Shown piece after piece: positions 17,996 through 26,161 of a stretch of 64,000 nt of DNA. The first letter of the stretch is position 1, and the number at the start of each line of letters is the position of its first letter. The DNA comes from Parvibaculum indicum (GTDB taxonomy: Bacteria; Pseudomonadota; Alphaproteobacteria; Parvibaculales; Parvibaculaceae): positions 1 through 64,000 of the forward strand of contig NZ_JAASQO010000009.1 of assembly GCF_011762095.1 (NCBI RefSeq), read 5' to 3'. A model generated the notes under the pieces. The model ran no database searches. It was not told the DNA's origin and worked only from the letters and a program-made list of their open reading frames with translations. A program made the translations under genes and the position numbers.

Positions 17996-19914
17996 AGGGC
18001 TCCCACTTGCTGTTCATCGAGCCCCATCTCTTCCAGAAAGCGCGAGGGCGTTTTCCGGTAGCCTTGGTATTGCTCTGCCCGTGACAAAACGAGCTGCTTC
18101 TTCGTGCGCGTGATGCCGACGAAACAATTGCGCCGTTCTTCTTCAAGCTCCGACGGCGCAGCGTTGTATTTGAGGCTTTGCCAGGATGGCAGCACTGACT
18201 CCGCCATGCCGATGAGCCAGACACGATCGAATTCCAGACCCTTTGCCGCGTGAATCGTGAGAAGCCGGACGGCAGCTGGGTCGGGGGGCGGCTCCTTGGG
18301 CCGCAGCTTCATGCCTTGGAGAAGCTCATCAAGATCGGGCGGCGCGCCCTTCTCGGCCCTGATGGCCCTGTGCGCTGTTTCCCACGCGGCCTTGTCTTCT
18401 GCTGCGTCGCTGATGACGCCTTCGGGCGCTTCCGCGGTCGTCATCAGGAAGGTGATCGCCTCTGTGACGATCTGCTGCCAGCTTGACCGGGATTGCACCA
18501 GCCGGAGAGCTATCGCTGACAAGTTCATGGCGATCTCGTTCTGGCTCGCTTCGGCAGCCAAAGCCCAGTGCTCCAGGTAACCGGTCCCGGTGGATGCCGC
18601 CTCGGCGAGCAAAAGTGCTGTGTCGAGCTGCAAGCCGGCTATGCGGTTTGCTGCCGCTGCGAGCGCTGTGAAGACTTGTCGGTCGCCGGGACGAAGGGAC
18701 AGGTCGAGGCAGCTCTGAAGCCAGGTAAATTGCGGGGAGATAAATCGGTCGCGCCGTACCGCGATCGAGGCGGTGACGCCCCGCGCCTTCAGGGCATCCA
18801 GCACCGGCTGGAGAGTGGCTCTTGTCCTGCCGAGAACTGCAACCTCGCCTCGTTCGGTGGTGGCGATCCCGGCAATATCATCGGCAATGCCGTCGGCTTC
18901 CTCTGCGTCCGTCCCGAAGGTCCGCAGCAATATGGCAGGACCTTCGCCGGGAAGTGTCGCGACAAGCGGCTCCTTGCCAGGTGTCCTGTCGGAGTTATGG
19001 CCGATGAGATTGTTGGCGGCCTGCACGATGGCAGGAGGGCAGCGCCGATTTTCGACCAACTGGATCAAGTCCGGCGAGAAATGCTCGCGGAACTGTTGAA
19101 TTTGCCGATAGCTAGCCCCGGCCCATTGGTAGATGATCTGGTCATCGTCGGCGACGGCAAAGACATTCTTGAAATCGTCGCCCGCAAAGAAGCGCACCAG
19201 CCGGTATTGAGCGGGCGTCGTGTCCTGGAATTCGTCAATAAGCCAGTACGGGTAAGACTGCCGCGTCCGGGCGGCCACAGCCGGAACCTGATGGGCCAGC
19301 CGGCATGCGTCTAGAATCATGCCGTTGAAATCGAGGGAATTGTTGGCGCGCAATGCGGTCTCATAGATTGCGTAAACACGCGCGGCGCGCTCACCGGCCG
19401 CCGAATCGCGGAAATGCCGCGCCGTCTTTTCAGCACTGACAAGACTGCTGCGTAGTTGGTCGATGGCACGCAGCCACCGAACGTCATCAGGTGTTACGTC
19501 CGCCCCTTCATCAGCGGCAGCCACGAGTGCTTCACGCAACAGCTCCCGGCGGTCGTCATCCTGATCGTAAATGCCGAAGTCGGGCTTGATTCCGATATGG
19601 GATCCGTGCTGGCGCAAAATCTGCGCACAGAAGCTATGGAACGTGCCGATAAACGTCCGATCGGTTAGGCCGGGCACGAGAGCTTCGACACGCTCGCGCA
19701 TCTCGTCGCCTGCCTTCGTCGTGAACGTCAGGGCGAGGATGCGGAAATTCTTGTTCCGGCTGTCGTTCAATATCCGCGCTATGCGCGTGGTGAGCACGGT
19801 CGTCTTTCCGACTCCCGGTCCCGCCAGCACGAGCGCCGCGCCGTCCTGCCAGTCCGCAGCCTTGCGCTGCGTTGGGCTAAGTCTGTCGAGGGCTGTCTGA
19901 AGTGGATTTGTCAT
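17992..19914 (-). CDS. UvrD/PcrA-type SF1 helicase (GajB-like)
   Basis: A 640-residue superfamily 1A helicase. Motif I is AGPGVGKTT (about 31-39), Ia LALTFTTKAG, II DEFQDTT, III DDDQIIYQWAG, and late motif TIHAAKGLEFDRVWL, followed by a motif VI-like FVGITRTKK. The gene overlaps the OLD-family nuclease gene upstream by 4 bp. OLD plus UvrD is the core of the Gabija anti-phage system (GajA plus GajB), and class 2 OLD proteins in general pair with such helicases. It is somewhat longer than the founding GajB, so Gabija-like is safer than Gabija. It is directly coupled to the MmeI-type methylase downstream. Confidence 0.85.
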   Translation of the reverse strand: MTNPLQTALDRLSPTQRKAADWQDGAALVLAGPGVGKTTVLTTRIARILNDSRNKNFRILALTFTTKAGDEMRERVEALVPGLTDRTFIGTFHSFCAQILRQHGSHIGIKPDFGIYDQDDDRRELLREALVAAADEGADVTPDDVRWLRAIDQLRSSLVSAEKTARHFRDSAAGERAARVYAIYETALRANNSLDFNGMILDACRLAHQVPAVAARTRQSYPYWLIDEFQDTTPAQYRLVRFFAGDDFKNVFAVADDDQIIYQWAGASYRQIQQFREHFSPDLIQLVENRRCPPAIVQAANNLIGHNSDRTPGKEPLVATLPGEGPAILLRTFGTDAEEADGIADDIAGIATTERGEVAVLGRTRATLQPVLDALKARGVTASIAVRRDRFISPQFTWLQSCLDLSLRPGDRQVFTALAAAANRIAGLQLDTALLLAEAASTGTGYLEHWALAAEASQNEIAMNLSAIALRLVQSRSSWQQIVTEAITFLMTTAEAPEGVISDAAEDKAAWETAHRAIRAEKGAPPDLDELLQGMKLRPKEPPPDPAAVRLLTIHAAKGLEFDRVWLIGMAESVLPSWQSLKYNAAPSELEEERRNCFVGITRTKKQLVLSRAEQYQGYRKTPSRFLEEMGLDEQQVGAL

Positions 19915-21827
19915 GCGGCGCCACCCAACGACTTGATTAGGTCAACGAATGGTGCGGGCATCTTTGTAGCGAGGTCTTTGTCCACTGCGACGCGCAACGA
20001 CAGCGTGCCCATATATCCCGTCTTCTTGTTTTTCAGGCGCGCCCTGAACTCATCAAGCGGGCAGGTAAGCGCAGATTTCCCGCCGATCGTACCCATGATC
20101 TCGCGCAGGAGCTGTTCATGGCCGTCGGCAAGCAATTGATCCTCAATGTCGCGATCCTGCGGCAATGTTGTAAACTTGCCGGTGAGGTCATCTTCCGTGA
20201 AGCCTCGATCTAGAATCTGCTGGCGAAACTTGGTGGCCTCATGATCACCATCCGTAATCATGTGCCAGGGGATGCCGAACGCCTCTGCGAGCGCCGGATA
20301 AATTCCCGCGCTGCCGCTCTGCTGAAAGTCGATGACGGCGATCCCGTGCATATCGAGCGGAAGGTTGAGGGCGTTGCCAAGTGCATGGACCAGCAGATAC
20401 TCGGTCACACCCTCCACCAAAATCCAGCGGCGTGCGAAGAATATCTCGCCACGGACGCGACGGCCGTGGAATCCCAGCTCATTCTCATCCTCCACGGTCG
20501 GAAGAACGCGGCACTTGTGCCGAAGCACCGCGATCTCCTCCTGCCGCGCTGCCGGGTCGGCATCTTTTCGGTAGCAATGGGCCAGCGCGTCGGCCATTGC
20601 CCCATCGAACCAGGATCCGGCGGCAAGACGGCCGGTCGTCGGGTCACGTTGAAATACACGACCGCCTCCGCCCTGCAGAAACCCGTCCAGCGATGCGTTC
20701 CAGGGCAAATCAGAAATCACCATGCCGGGGAGCGCACTGACTTCGGTTTGGCCACCGCGAAGACGCACCAGCCGAAGATCGCGAAGCGGAACATGCTGCA
20801 CAAAATACGGCGAGTGCGTTGTCATGAGCTTTTGCCCGGACAGCGCCTGCGTCCGATTCCAAAGAGTCCTTGCCGCCTGCGGGTGAAGATGGGCTTCGGG
20901 TTCCTCGATCGCGAAGACAGCTTCAATGCCGGGCCGTTCCGCTTCCGCAAGCTGTTGCAGAACGGCAGCCTGAAACAGGAAGATGACCGCCAGACTCTGG
21001 AGTCCTTGACCGTGGTGACCGAGCGGAAGCCAAGGCCTCAGATCCTCGTTGCGCATGACAATGCCGGTGCGCTGAAGCATTTCCTCGATAGCGAGTGGCA
21101 GGGTGTTGAGGCGCGCCGAGCCGGGGCCTTCGCCGACCGCCACGCGTGTAGCCTCACCGATCATGGTGGCGATATCGGTCAATCGCGGATCGGCGGCGAT
21201 GATCTTGGCATCGAGATCCGCGAGGGTTTTAAGGGCTTCGGCCTCCAGCTCCGGTGGGATACGGACGCTGCGGAGTAGTCGGCCCCAGTGGCCGGAGCGC
21301 GGGGTGAACTCGTCGGCGGCGTCGCGCAAGGCTCCAAGCCAGAAGATCGGCATGTAGCCGAAAAAGCCGGTCAGATTGATAGATCGCCGTCGCTCTGGCA
21401 GAGGCTCGCCGGCGGAATCCAGAAACTGCCAGGCGGGATCGAATACCTCCTTGTCGGGGTCCCAGGCGCAGGTGACGCGCAGCGTCAGAGCGTTGCGGAC
21501 GCCGTCAGCATGGATAGTGATGATATCGGTAAGGGCGGCGACCATGTCGGCGTCCCATTCGTTAGGCTCGCTTTCCTCCATCGTCAGCGTGATCGTGACG
21601 GGAGGCTGTGTGCGCGGATCGCAATCGGGGTCAGGGCGATGAACGTCGTTTTCAGTAAACCCCGTTCCGCGCTGCCCCCATCGCCTCGTGAGCACAATAC
21701 GCACAGCGTCAATGATTGCGGTTTTCCCGGCGTTGTTTTGCCCGATCAAGACGGTTGTCTCGCCAAGATCGACGGTGAGGTCCTTGACGGATCGGAAATT
21801 CTGAATGTGGAGCCGGGTGATGCGCAC
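19911..21827 (-). CDS. OLD-family ATP-dependent endonuclease (GajA-like)
   Basis: A 638-residue overcoming-lysogenization-defect nuclease. The N-terminal ABC-type ATPase has FRSVKDLTVDL, Walker A GQNNAGKT (28-35), a signature-like region, Walker B FAIEEPEAHLHP and the H-loop TTHSPYF. The C-terminal Toprim domain shows the catalytic glutamate in ILVEGVTEYLL and acidic residues in DGDHEA, needed for metal-dependent DNA nicking. In Gabija the ATPase senses nucleotides and licenses the nuclease. The start is a GTG 11 bp after the HigA stop, and the stop overlaps the UvrD-like gene, so it belongs to one transcript with higBA. Confidence 0.85.
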   Translation of the reverse strand: MRITRLHIQNFRSVKDLTVDLGETTVLIGQNNAGKTAIIDAVRIVLTRRWGQRGTGFTENDVHRPDPDCDPRTQPPVTITLTMEESEPNEWDADMVAALTDIITIHADGVRNALTLRVTCAWDPDKEVFDPAWQFLDSAGEPLPERRRSINLTGFFGYMPIFWLGALRDAADEFTPRSGHWGRLLRSVRIPPELEAEALKTLADLDAKIIAADPRLTDIATMIGEATRVAVGEGPGSARLNTLPLAIEEMLQRTGIVMRNEDLRPWLPLGHHGQGLQSLAVIFLFQAAVLQQLAEAERPGIEAVFAIEEPEAHLHPQAARTLWNRTQALSGQKLMTTHSPYFVQHVPLRDLRLVRLRGGQTEVSALPGMVISDLPWNASLDGFLQGGGGRVFQRDPTTGRLAAGSWFDGAMADALAHCYRKDADPAARQEEIAVLRHKCRVLPTVEDENELGFHGRRVRGEIFFARRWILVEGVTEYLLVHALGNALNLPLDMHGIAVIDFQQSGSAGIYPALAEAFGIPWHMITDGDHEATKFRQQILDRGFTEDDLTGKFTTLPQDRDIEDQLLADGHEQLLREIMGTIGGKSALTCPLDEFRARLKNKKTGYMGTLSLRVAVDKDLATKMPAPFVDLIKSLGGAA

Positions 21828-21838
21828 GGGTTCGGTCT

Positions 21839-22153
21839 CTACGCGATGCTTGACGCGTCGGACCGCGTTGTTCCGGCCCGCACCGGCAGCCGTGCGATCT
21901 CCCGCCCCGCCTTTTCCTCGGCGATGCGGATTTCATAGGCGCTCTGCAGATTGAGCCAGAACTGCGGATCGGTGCCGAACCAGTGCCCGAAGCGCAACGC
22001 GGTGTCGCCGGTCACGGCGCGCTTGCCCGCGATGATCTGGCTGACGCGGTTCGGCGGCACGTCGATCTGGCGCGCAAACTCCGTTGGCGTCACGTTCAGT
22101 TCTTCCAGCTCGTCCTTCAGGACTTCGCCGGGATGTACGGCTCTCATAAACAT
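21839..22153 (-). CDS. higA: HigA-family antitoxin
   Basis: A 104-residue Xre-type helix-turn-helix antitoxin. The N-terminus reads MFMRAVHPGEVLKDELEEL, the HigA hallmark, followed by the helix-turn-helix (VTPTEFARQIDVPPNRVSQIIAGKR) and the TGDTALRFGHWFGT segment. The start at 22153 has AGGAG 9 bases upstream. It would bind and neutralise HigB and repress its own promoter. It lies 16 bp after higB and only 11 bp before the OLD-family gene, so any autoregulation would extend over the defence genes behind it. Confidence 0.9.
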   Translation of the reverse strand: MFMRAVHPGEVLKDELEELNVTPTEFARQIDVPPNRVSQIIAGKRAVTGDTALRFGHWFGTDPQFWLNLQSAYEIRIAEEKAGREIARLPVRAGTTRSDASSIA

Positions 22154-22169
22154 GGCCTGATCTCCTTCC

Positions 22170-22454
22170 TCAGTGATAGTCCACGATTTCAACATTGCCC
22201 GGTCCGGTTTGACCGTCCGGCCACTCGAAGCAGATTCGCCATTGCTGGTTGATGCGAATGGAATACTGTCCGGTACGATCTCCTTTGAGCGCTTCTAGCC
22301 GGTTTCCCGGCAGGGCCCGCAGCGTATCAAGCGAGAGCGCCGCGTTCAGGATCGACAGCCGCCGGGCGGCCTGATCTTCAAAGCCTTGAAAGGCTTTGAC
22401 GAACTCCCCCTTCGCGAACTGCTCCGTCTTTTTGTCTCGATAGCTCAGGATCAT
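22170..22454 (-). CDS. higB: HigB-family toxin (RelE/ParE fold mRNA interferase)
   Basis: A 94-residue toxin of the HigB/RelE superfamily, expected to cut mRNA at the ribosome. It begins with the typical ILSYRDKKTEQFAKGE and retains the LPGNRLEALKGDR segment and YSIRINQQWRICFEW, with the basic and aromatic residues used for catalysis, ending in VEIVDYH. Toxin-first order is normal for higBA. The predicted promoter leaves almost no untranslated leader and no clear ribosome-binding site, which may keep toxin output low. Confidence 0.9.
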   Translation of the reverse strand: MILSYRDKKTEQFAKGEFVKAFQGFEDQAARRLSILNAALSLDTLRALPGNRLEALKGDRTGQYSIRINQQWRICFEWPDGQTGPGNVEIVDYH

Positions 22455-22463
22455 GTGGTTCTA

Positions 22464-22500
22464 ATCGTACAGATGTTGACGCTATACGTCAAGCGTCAAC
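22464..22500 (-). promoter_or_regulatory. higBA promoter overlapped by operator half-sites
   Basis: On the minus strand a -35 TTGACG (22492-22487) and a -10 TACGAT (22469-22464) are separated by exactly 17 bp. The -35 sits in a nested palindrome: GTTGACGC (22475-22482) and GCGTCAAC (22493-22500) form one inverted repeat, and TTGACG with CGTCAA (22476-22492) another. HigA-type repressors bind such sites. The predicted start point is only a few bases before the higB ATG. Confidence 0.65.
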
Positions 22501-22502
22501 GC

Positions 22503-22709
22503 CTATCTCCCCGGCTCTTGCTGTCTGCGAACCAGAACCCGCCAGATCTGGACATTGCCGATCAGCGTGTCGAAGCGATTGGCGGTGGTGAGAAACAGAT
22601 CGAACTGATCATCGGGCGTCGTGGCGATGATCTGCTTGCGCGCGGTTCTTGGTATCCGGAAAGCGGAAGGCACCTTCCCTTTCATCGAGGCAGGCGCGTT
22701 GCAGCCCAA
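22503..22709 (-). CDS. Small hypothetical ORF downstream of the integrase
   Basis: A 68-residue ORF with a TTG start preceded by GGAGG at suitable spacing, 29 bp after the integrase stop and in the same direction. The sequence looks protein-like (KVPSAFRIPRTARKQI, then DDQFDLFLTTANRFDTL), but I recognise no family. It could be a small accessory protein or the remnant of a longer gene. It lies just upstream of the higBA operator. Confidence 0.35.
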   Translation of the reverse strand: MGCNAPASMKGKVPSAFRIPRTARKQIIATTPDDQFDLFLTTANRFDTLIGNVQIWRVLVRRQQEPGR

Positions 22710-22738
22710 GAACCTCCATTCACCGGAAGCAAGTCACG

Positions 22739-24097
22739 TTAGGCAGCCAGACGACGCTCCGGCTGGTCCTCCTCAACCTCCTCCCCCGCAGCTTGCGTCA
22801 GGAAGCGCGCCAGCGCCGCCTTTCTCGAGCCGCGGTCCAGCGCATACGCTGTTTGCTTGAATTCAAATCCGTCGAGCAGTCCTTGGATGTAACCGGATAT
22901 TGTGTCCGCGGCCATGATCAGCGCCGTATCGATCGTGTGAATATATTTGCTCGTGACCGATCCCTTTGCATGACCCACCAGGGCCGCAATCGTCACTTCG
23001 GTGAAGCCCAGATCATTAGCGACGCTGGCGAAGCTGTGGCGCAGGACATGCGGCGTCACATCCGAGAGCGGAGAATCCTTGAAGATCTGCTTCCAATGGT
23101 TCGGGAAGCTGCCGAAAGCGTTGTCGTCACCCTGGCCGGGAAAGACATATGTGCCCACGCCACTCGCGTGCCTTTGCTCAAGGTATTCGACGACCGGCAG
23201 GCCTATCGCACGAATGGACTCGCCTTCCTTGCTGTCCTCCAGGCGCAGGCAGCTCGCTTCGGTGTCGGCCTCTATCCATTTCAGACCAATCATCTCGCTG
23301 CGCCGGCAGCCGGTCAGCGCGATCTGGCGAATGATGTCGACAGTCGTAGCATATTTCTCCTGCTCAGCGGCGTTTCGCAGTATTTGTCCCAGCGTCCGAT
23401 ACTCCGCCTCGGATAGCCGGCGCTTGCGCACGTTGTCCTTTGGTTTGCGAATGCCATGTGCGGGGTTGCTCTCAATGATACCGGCCTCGATGGCATAGGT
23501 GAGGATGCCGCCGAGGAGTCCGACTGTGCGCGTTGCGGTTCCTGCGCCGCCGCGGACAATCGCCTTGCCGCGCAACTTCTTGGTCTTGACCGAGACGCGC
23601 GTCTTTCCGGCCATGACATCCTTGAGGAATTTGTTGATGTCGGCCTTGGTGAGATCCCTGACCCTACGTGTCCCGAGGAGCGGAATGATATGGCGCTCAA
23701 TCCGACCGGTGTCGGTAACGATAGTCGTCGGCTTCTTGGGACGCCCGCCTTTTCCCAGGATGAGGCCGGCCTTCAATTCGTTAAGATAGCGCGTACACAG
23801 CTCCTTCACGGTGATTGCCTTGTGGTCGAGCTGCCGTTCTTCGGCAGGGTTGTCGCCTTGGGCGACACGGCCGAATTGAATCTTCGCCTCCTGCCGGGCA
23901 GTCTCGGGAGTCCAAACACCGTGGAGTCCGATTGTATAGCGACGTGACCGGCCACCCGCTCGATACTGGATGACGTAGCTCCGCCTCCCGGAAGCAAAAA
24001 CGCGAAGCCCGAAACCGGGCAATTCGTCGTCCCAGATGACATAGTCCTTCTCCTGGACCTCAGCCGCGTCGACAACCCTCTTGGTGAGCTTAGCCAT
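22739..24097 (-). CDS. P4-type tyrosine integrase of the island
   Basis: A 452-residue site-specific recombinase with the N-terminal DUF4102 arm-binding domain (residues 1-90; DDELPGFGLRVFASGRRSYV is typical), a core-binding domain (about 95-215) and the catalytic domain. Catalytic residues are visible: R265 in LTGCRRSE, H350 and R353 in HVLRHSF, H376 in VGHAKG and nucleophile Y385 in SKYIH. Integrases of this type insert at tRNA 3' ends. Its start is about 180 bp from a 3' tRNA-Arg fragment, and it reads into the island, so it is the recombinase that mobilised it. It appears intact. Confidence 0.95.
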   Translation of the reverse strand: MAKLTKRVVDAAEVQEKDYVIWDDELPGFGLRVFASGRRSYVIQYRAGGRSRRYTIGLHGVWTPETARQEAKIQFGRVAQGDNPAEERQLDHKAITVKELCTRYLNELKAGLILGKGGRPKKPTTIVTDTGRIERHIIPLLGTRRVRDLTKADINKFLKDVMAGKTRVSVKTKKLRGKAIVRGGAGTATRTVGLLGGILTYAIEAGIIESNPAHGIRKPKDNVRKRRLSEAEYRTLGQILRNAAEQEKYATTVDIIRQIALTGCRRSEMIGLKWIEADTEASCLRLEDSKEGESIRAIGLPVVEYLEQRHASGVGTYVFPGQGDDNAFGSFPNHWKQIFKDSPLSDVTPHVLRHSFASVANDLGFTEVTIAALVGHAKGSVTSKYIHTIDTALIMAADTISGYIQGLLDGFEFKQTAYALDRGSRKAALARFLTQAAGEEVEEDQPERRLAA

Positions 24098-24277
24098 TAC
24101 GTTCCTCCATCTCAGCCCTGATCTCTCGCGTAAGCACCACGTAAGCAGCCGGGCGGAAATCAGAGCGAATTTTCGGATAGGAACGTCGCGCGTGCTTTTC
24201 AGAATATCCAGTGGGTTCAGATGGATAGCGTATCATAGCGTGCCCTATCGCGTTTTTCGGATGGGCAGCTTAAATTG

Positions 24278-24322
24278 CTCCGAAGGCAGAGGTCTCAGGT
24301 TCGAATCCTGACGGGTGCGCCA
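24278..24322 (+). other. Island attachment site: 3' fragment of tRNA-Arg(CCG)
   Basis: The sequence reads as the 3' part of a tRNA: anticodon loop CTCCGAA (24278-24284, anticodon CCG), 3' anticodon strand GGCAG, variable loop, T-arm TCAGG-TTCGAAT-CCTGA, acceptor strand CGGGTGC (24312-24318), G and encoded CCA (24320-24322). The expected 5' half is missing: the bases before the loop do not pair with GGCAG and no acceptor partner is found upstream. It is therefore the duplicated att core at the island's right end. The intact gene should lie beyond the left edge of the window. Confidence 0.8.
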
Positions 24323-24333
24323 TTTCTTCCTCA

Positions 24334-24831
24334 TCACCCCCGCTTGAAACGCTCCGGGTCCTTCGCGATCAGGGCTTCGAGGTCGGGCATGCCTTTCCTC
24401 AGGCCGGAGCGGAGCTGGCGGGTGACGAGCCAGCCGAGCGGGAAGACCGCTTTCGCCTTGCCCCACCATTGCAGTTCGCAGCCTTCGGGCGTTTCGACGA
24501 CACGGTAGTCTTCCGCGCCGGCCTTGATGGGCAGCGGGCTGCGCTCGAAGCGGAAGGCTATGCGGCGGCCTTCTTCCCAGGCGTAGAAACTTTCCTCGAT
24601 GGCCGCCTTGCCCGCTTCCACGATGCGCGTGGTGCCGACGCCGAAGGGCTCCGGGCTCGTCCATGTCACGCCGGTGAGCGGCAGCCATTCCGTCCAGGCC
24701 TTGCCGTCAAGAAGCGCCGCCCAGACCATGTCGGCGGGAAAGGGAAAGCGGTGCGTCGCATCCGGCGGCGTCGCGTCCGCGTTCAGGAATTCCTCGCCCA
24801 CTTTCTCATGTTGTTTCAGTTTCTGCGCCAT
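24334..24831 (-). CDS. SRPBCC-family (START-like) protein
   Basis: A 165-residue protein with the SRPBCC/polyketide-cyclase fold: a first strand and helix (THRFPFPADMVWAALLDGKAWTEWLP), a glycine-rich turn (FGVGTTRIV), alternating strands, and a long C-terminal helix (LRKGMPDLEALIAKDPERFK). Such proteins bind hydrophobic ligands in a deep cavity; the ligand is unknown. It is the first core gene beyond the att site and is divergent from the AraC regulator. Some members are involved in lipid or aromatic metabolism, but nothing here shows that. Confidence 0.8.
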   Translation of the reverse strand: MAQKLKQHEKVGEEFLNADATPPDATHRFPFPADMVWAALLDGKAWTEWLPLTGVTWTSPEPFGVGTTRIVEAGKAAIEESFYAWEEGRRIAFRFERSPLPIKAGAEDYRVVETPEGCELQWWGKAKAVFPLGWLVTRQLRSGLRKGMPDLEALIAKDPERFKRG

Positions 24832-25053
24832 GTCCGTTTCCCGTTGTTTCCATACCGTTTCCTACCACAGCGGGAGAATGCATCCGCCGCCGGAACCTAC
24901 ACAGAGTTTCAAAAGGAAACACACAAGGGGCCCACCGCCGGACTGCGTCTTGGATATGGCGCGCGGCGCCTGCATAATACTTTCGCCCGTGCACCGGCAG
25001 TCGACCGCGCGGAGGCACAGCGCGGGCTGTAAAACCTGCAGAGGAGCGCTGCG

Positions 25054-26010
25054 ATGGAGCTGGTACGCTACTCTAGCCCGAGCGCGGCCGCGGCCCGCGG
25101 CGGAGGTCCCGCGGTCGAGGAGATCTATGCCGACTTCACGCGGATGAACATAGACTCCACCGACGACAGGCCGCTGAATGTCGACATGGCGATGCGCTTC
25201 CTGCCGAATGTCAGCATTGCCGCCATCTCCACCTCGCCCTACAGGACCGAGCGGACACGCGCACAGACGGTGGACGGCAATGACGATTTCGTCCTGACGG
25301 TTTCCACGCGGTCCGGCATTTCCGTCTCCCAGCCCGGCCGCGAGCTGGAATTCGGCGCCGGCGAGGCCGGGCTCTGGCAGAGCGACAAGGTCATGACCGC
25401 GGTGGCATCCAAAGACGCCCGCCTCTTCAATGTTTCCGTGCCGCGCAACACGGTCCTGTCGTCGGTCGGCGATATCGACGCCGCGCTCGGGGAGAGGGTT
25501 CCCGCCTCGGTGCCGCTCCGGCTTCTCGCCGGCTATGCCGAAGGCCTGATATCGGATGCGCGCCTGTCGCCGGACATGGCGGTACTGGCGGAATCCCACA
25601 TGCTCGATCTCGTCGCGGCAGCTCTGGGGCCCAGGCCCGGGGCGGGCGAGGAACCCGGCGGCATCCGCGCCGCGCGGCTGGCCGCGATCAAACGGGACAT
25701 TCTGAAACATCTGACGGACCCCGCTCTCTCGCTCGACTGGCTGGCCGGGCGTCACGGCATTTCGCGGCGCTATTTGCGCGGGCTGTTCTATGCCGAGCGG
25801 ACCAGCTTTTCCGACTATCTGCGCGAAGCGCGTCTCGCCCGGGCCCGGGAATTGCTGTCGAGCCCGCGTTTTGCCCATCTGAGCATCAGCACCATCGCCT
25901 ATGAGGCGGGCTTCGGCGACCTTTCCGGGTTCAACCGGGCCTTCCGCCGCCGCTTTTCCATGACCCCGTCGGAAACGCGGGAACGGGCGGCGACGCGCCG
26001 CAAGCGCTAG
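25054..26010 (+). CDS. AraC-family transcriptional regulator
   Basis: A 318-residue regulator with an N-terminal AraC-binding-like sensing domain (about 1-190) and a C-terminal double helix-turn-helix (about 215-312: LSLDWLAGRHGISRRYLRGLF and LSISTIAYEAGFGDLSGFNRAF followed by FSMTPSE, the AraC signature). The ligand is unknown. A GAGGAG ribosome-binding site precedes the ATG. It could control the neighbouring autotransporter or the divergent SRPBCC gene; only position suggests this. The 220-bp gap upstream shows no clear operator to me. Confidence 0.9.
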   Translation: MELVRYSSPSAAAARGGGPAVEEIYADFTRMNIDSTDDRPLNVDMAMRFLPNVSIAAISTSPYRTERTRAQTVDGNDDFVLTVSTRSGISVSQPGRELEFGAGEAGLWQSDKVMTAVASKDARLFNVSVPRNTVLSSVGDIDAALGERVPASVPLRLLAGYAEGLISDARLSPDMAVLAESHMLDLVAAALGPRPGAGEEPGGIRAARLAAIKRDILKHLTDPALSLDWLAGRHGISRRYLRGLFYAERTSFSDYLREARLARARELLSSPRFAHLSISTIAYEAGFGDLSGFNRAFRRRFSMTPSETRERAATRRKR

Positions 26011-26161
26011 ACGACGGGAAACGGGGAGACGGGCTCTGCGTCCGGTCCCCGCGTCCAAGCCAGCCAAACCCCCGATTGATAAAAGATTCCCGTAGCGGGC
26101 CGGATACGCCGCCATGCGATCCCGCCCGCACGGCGTAGCTCATGCTCTGTTGGGGGATCCA

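Noticed and set aside
24240-24322. A complete tRNA gene at the att site
   Set aside because: The 5' acceptor, D-arm and 5' anticodon strand cannot be found; only the 3' part pairs properly.
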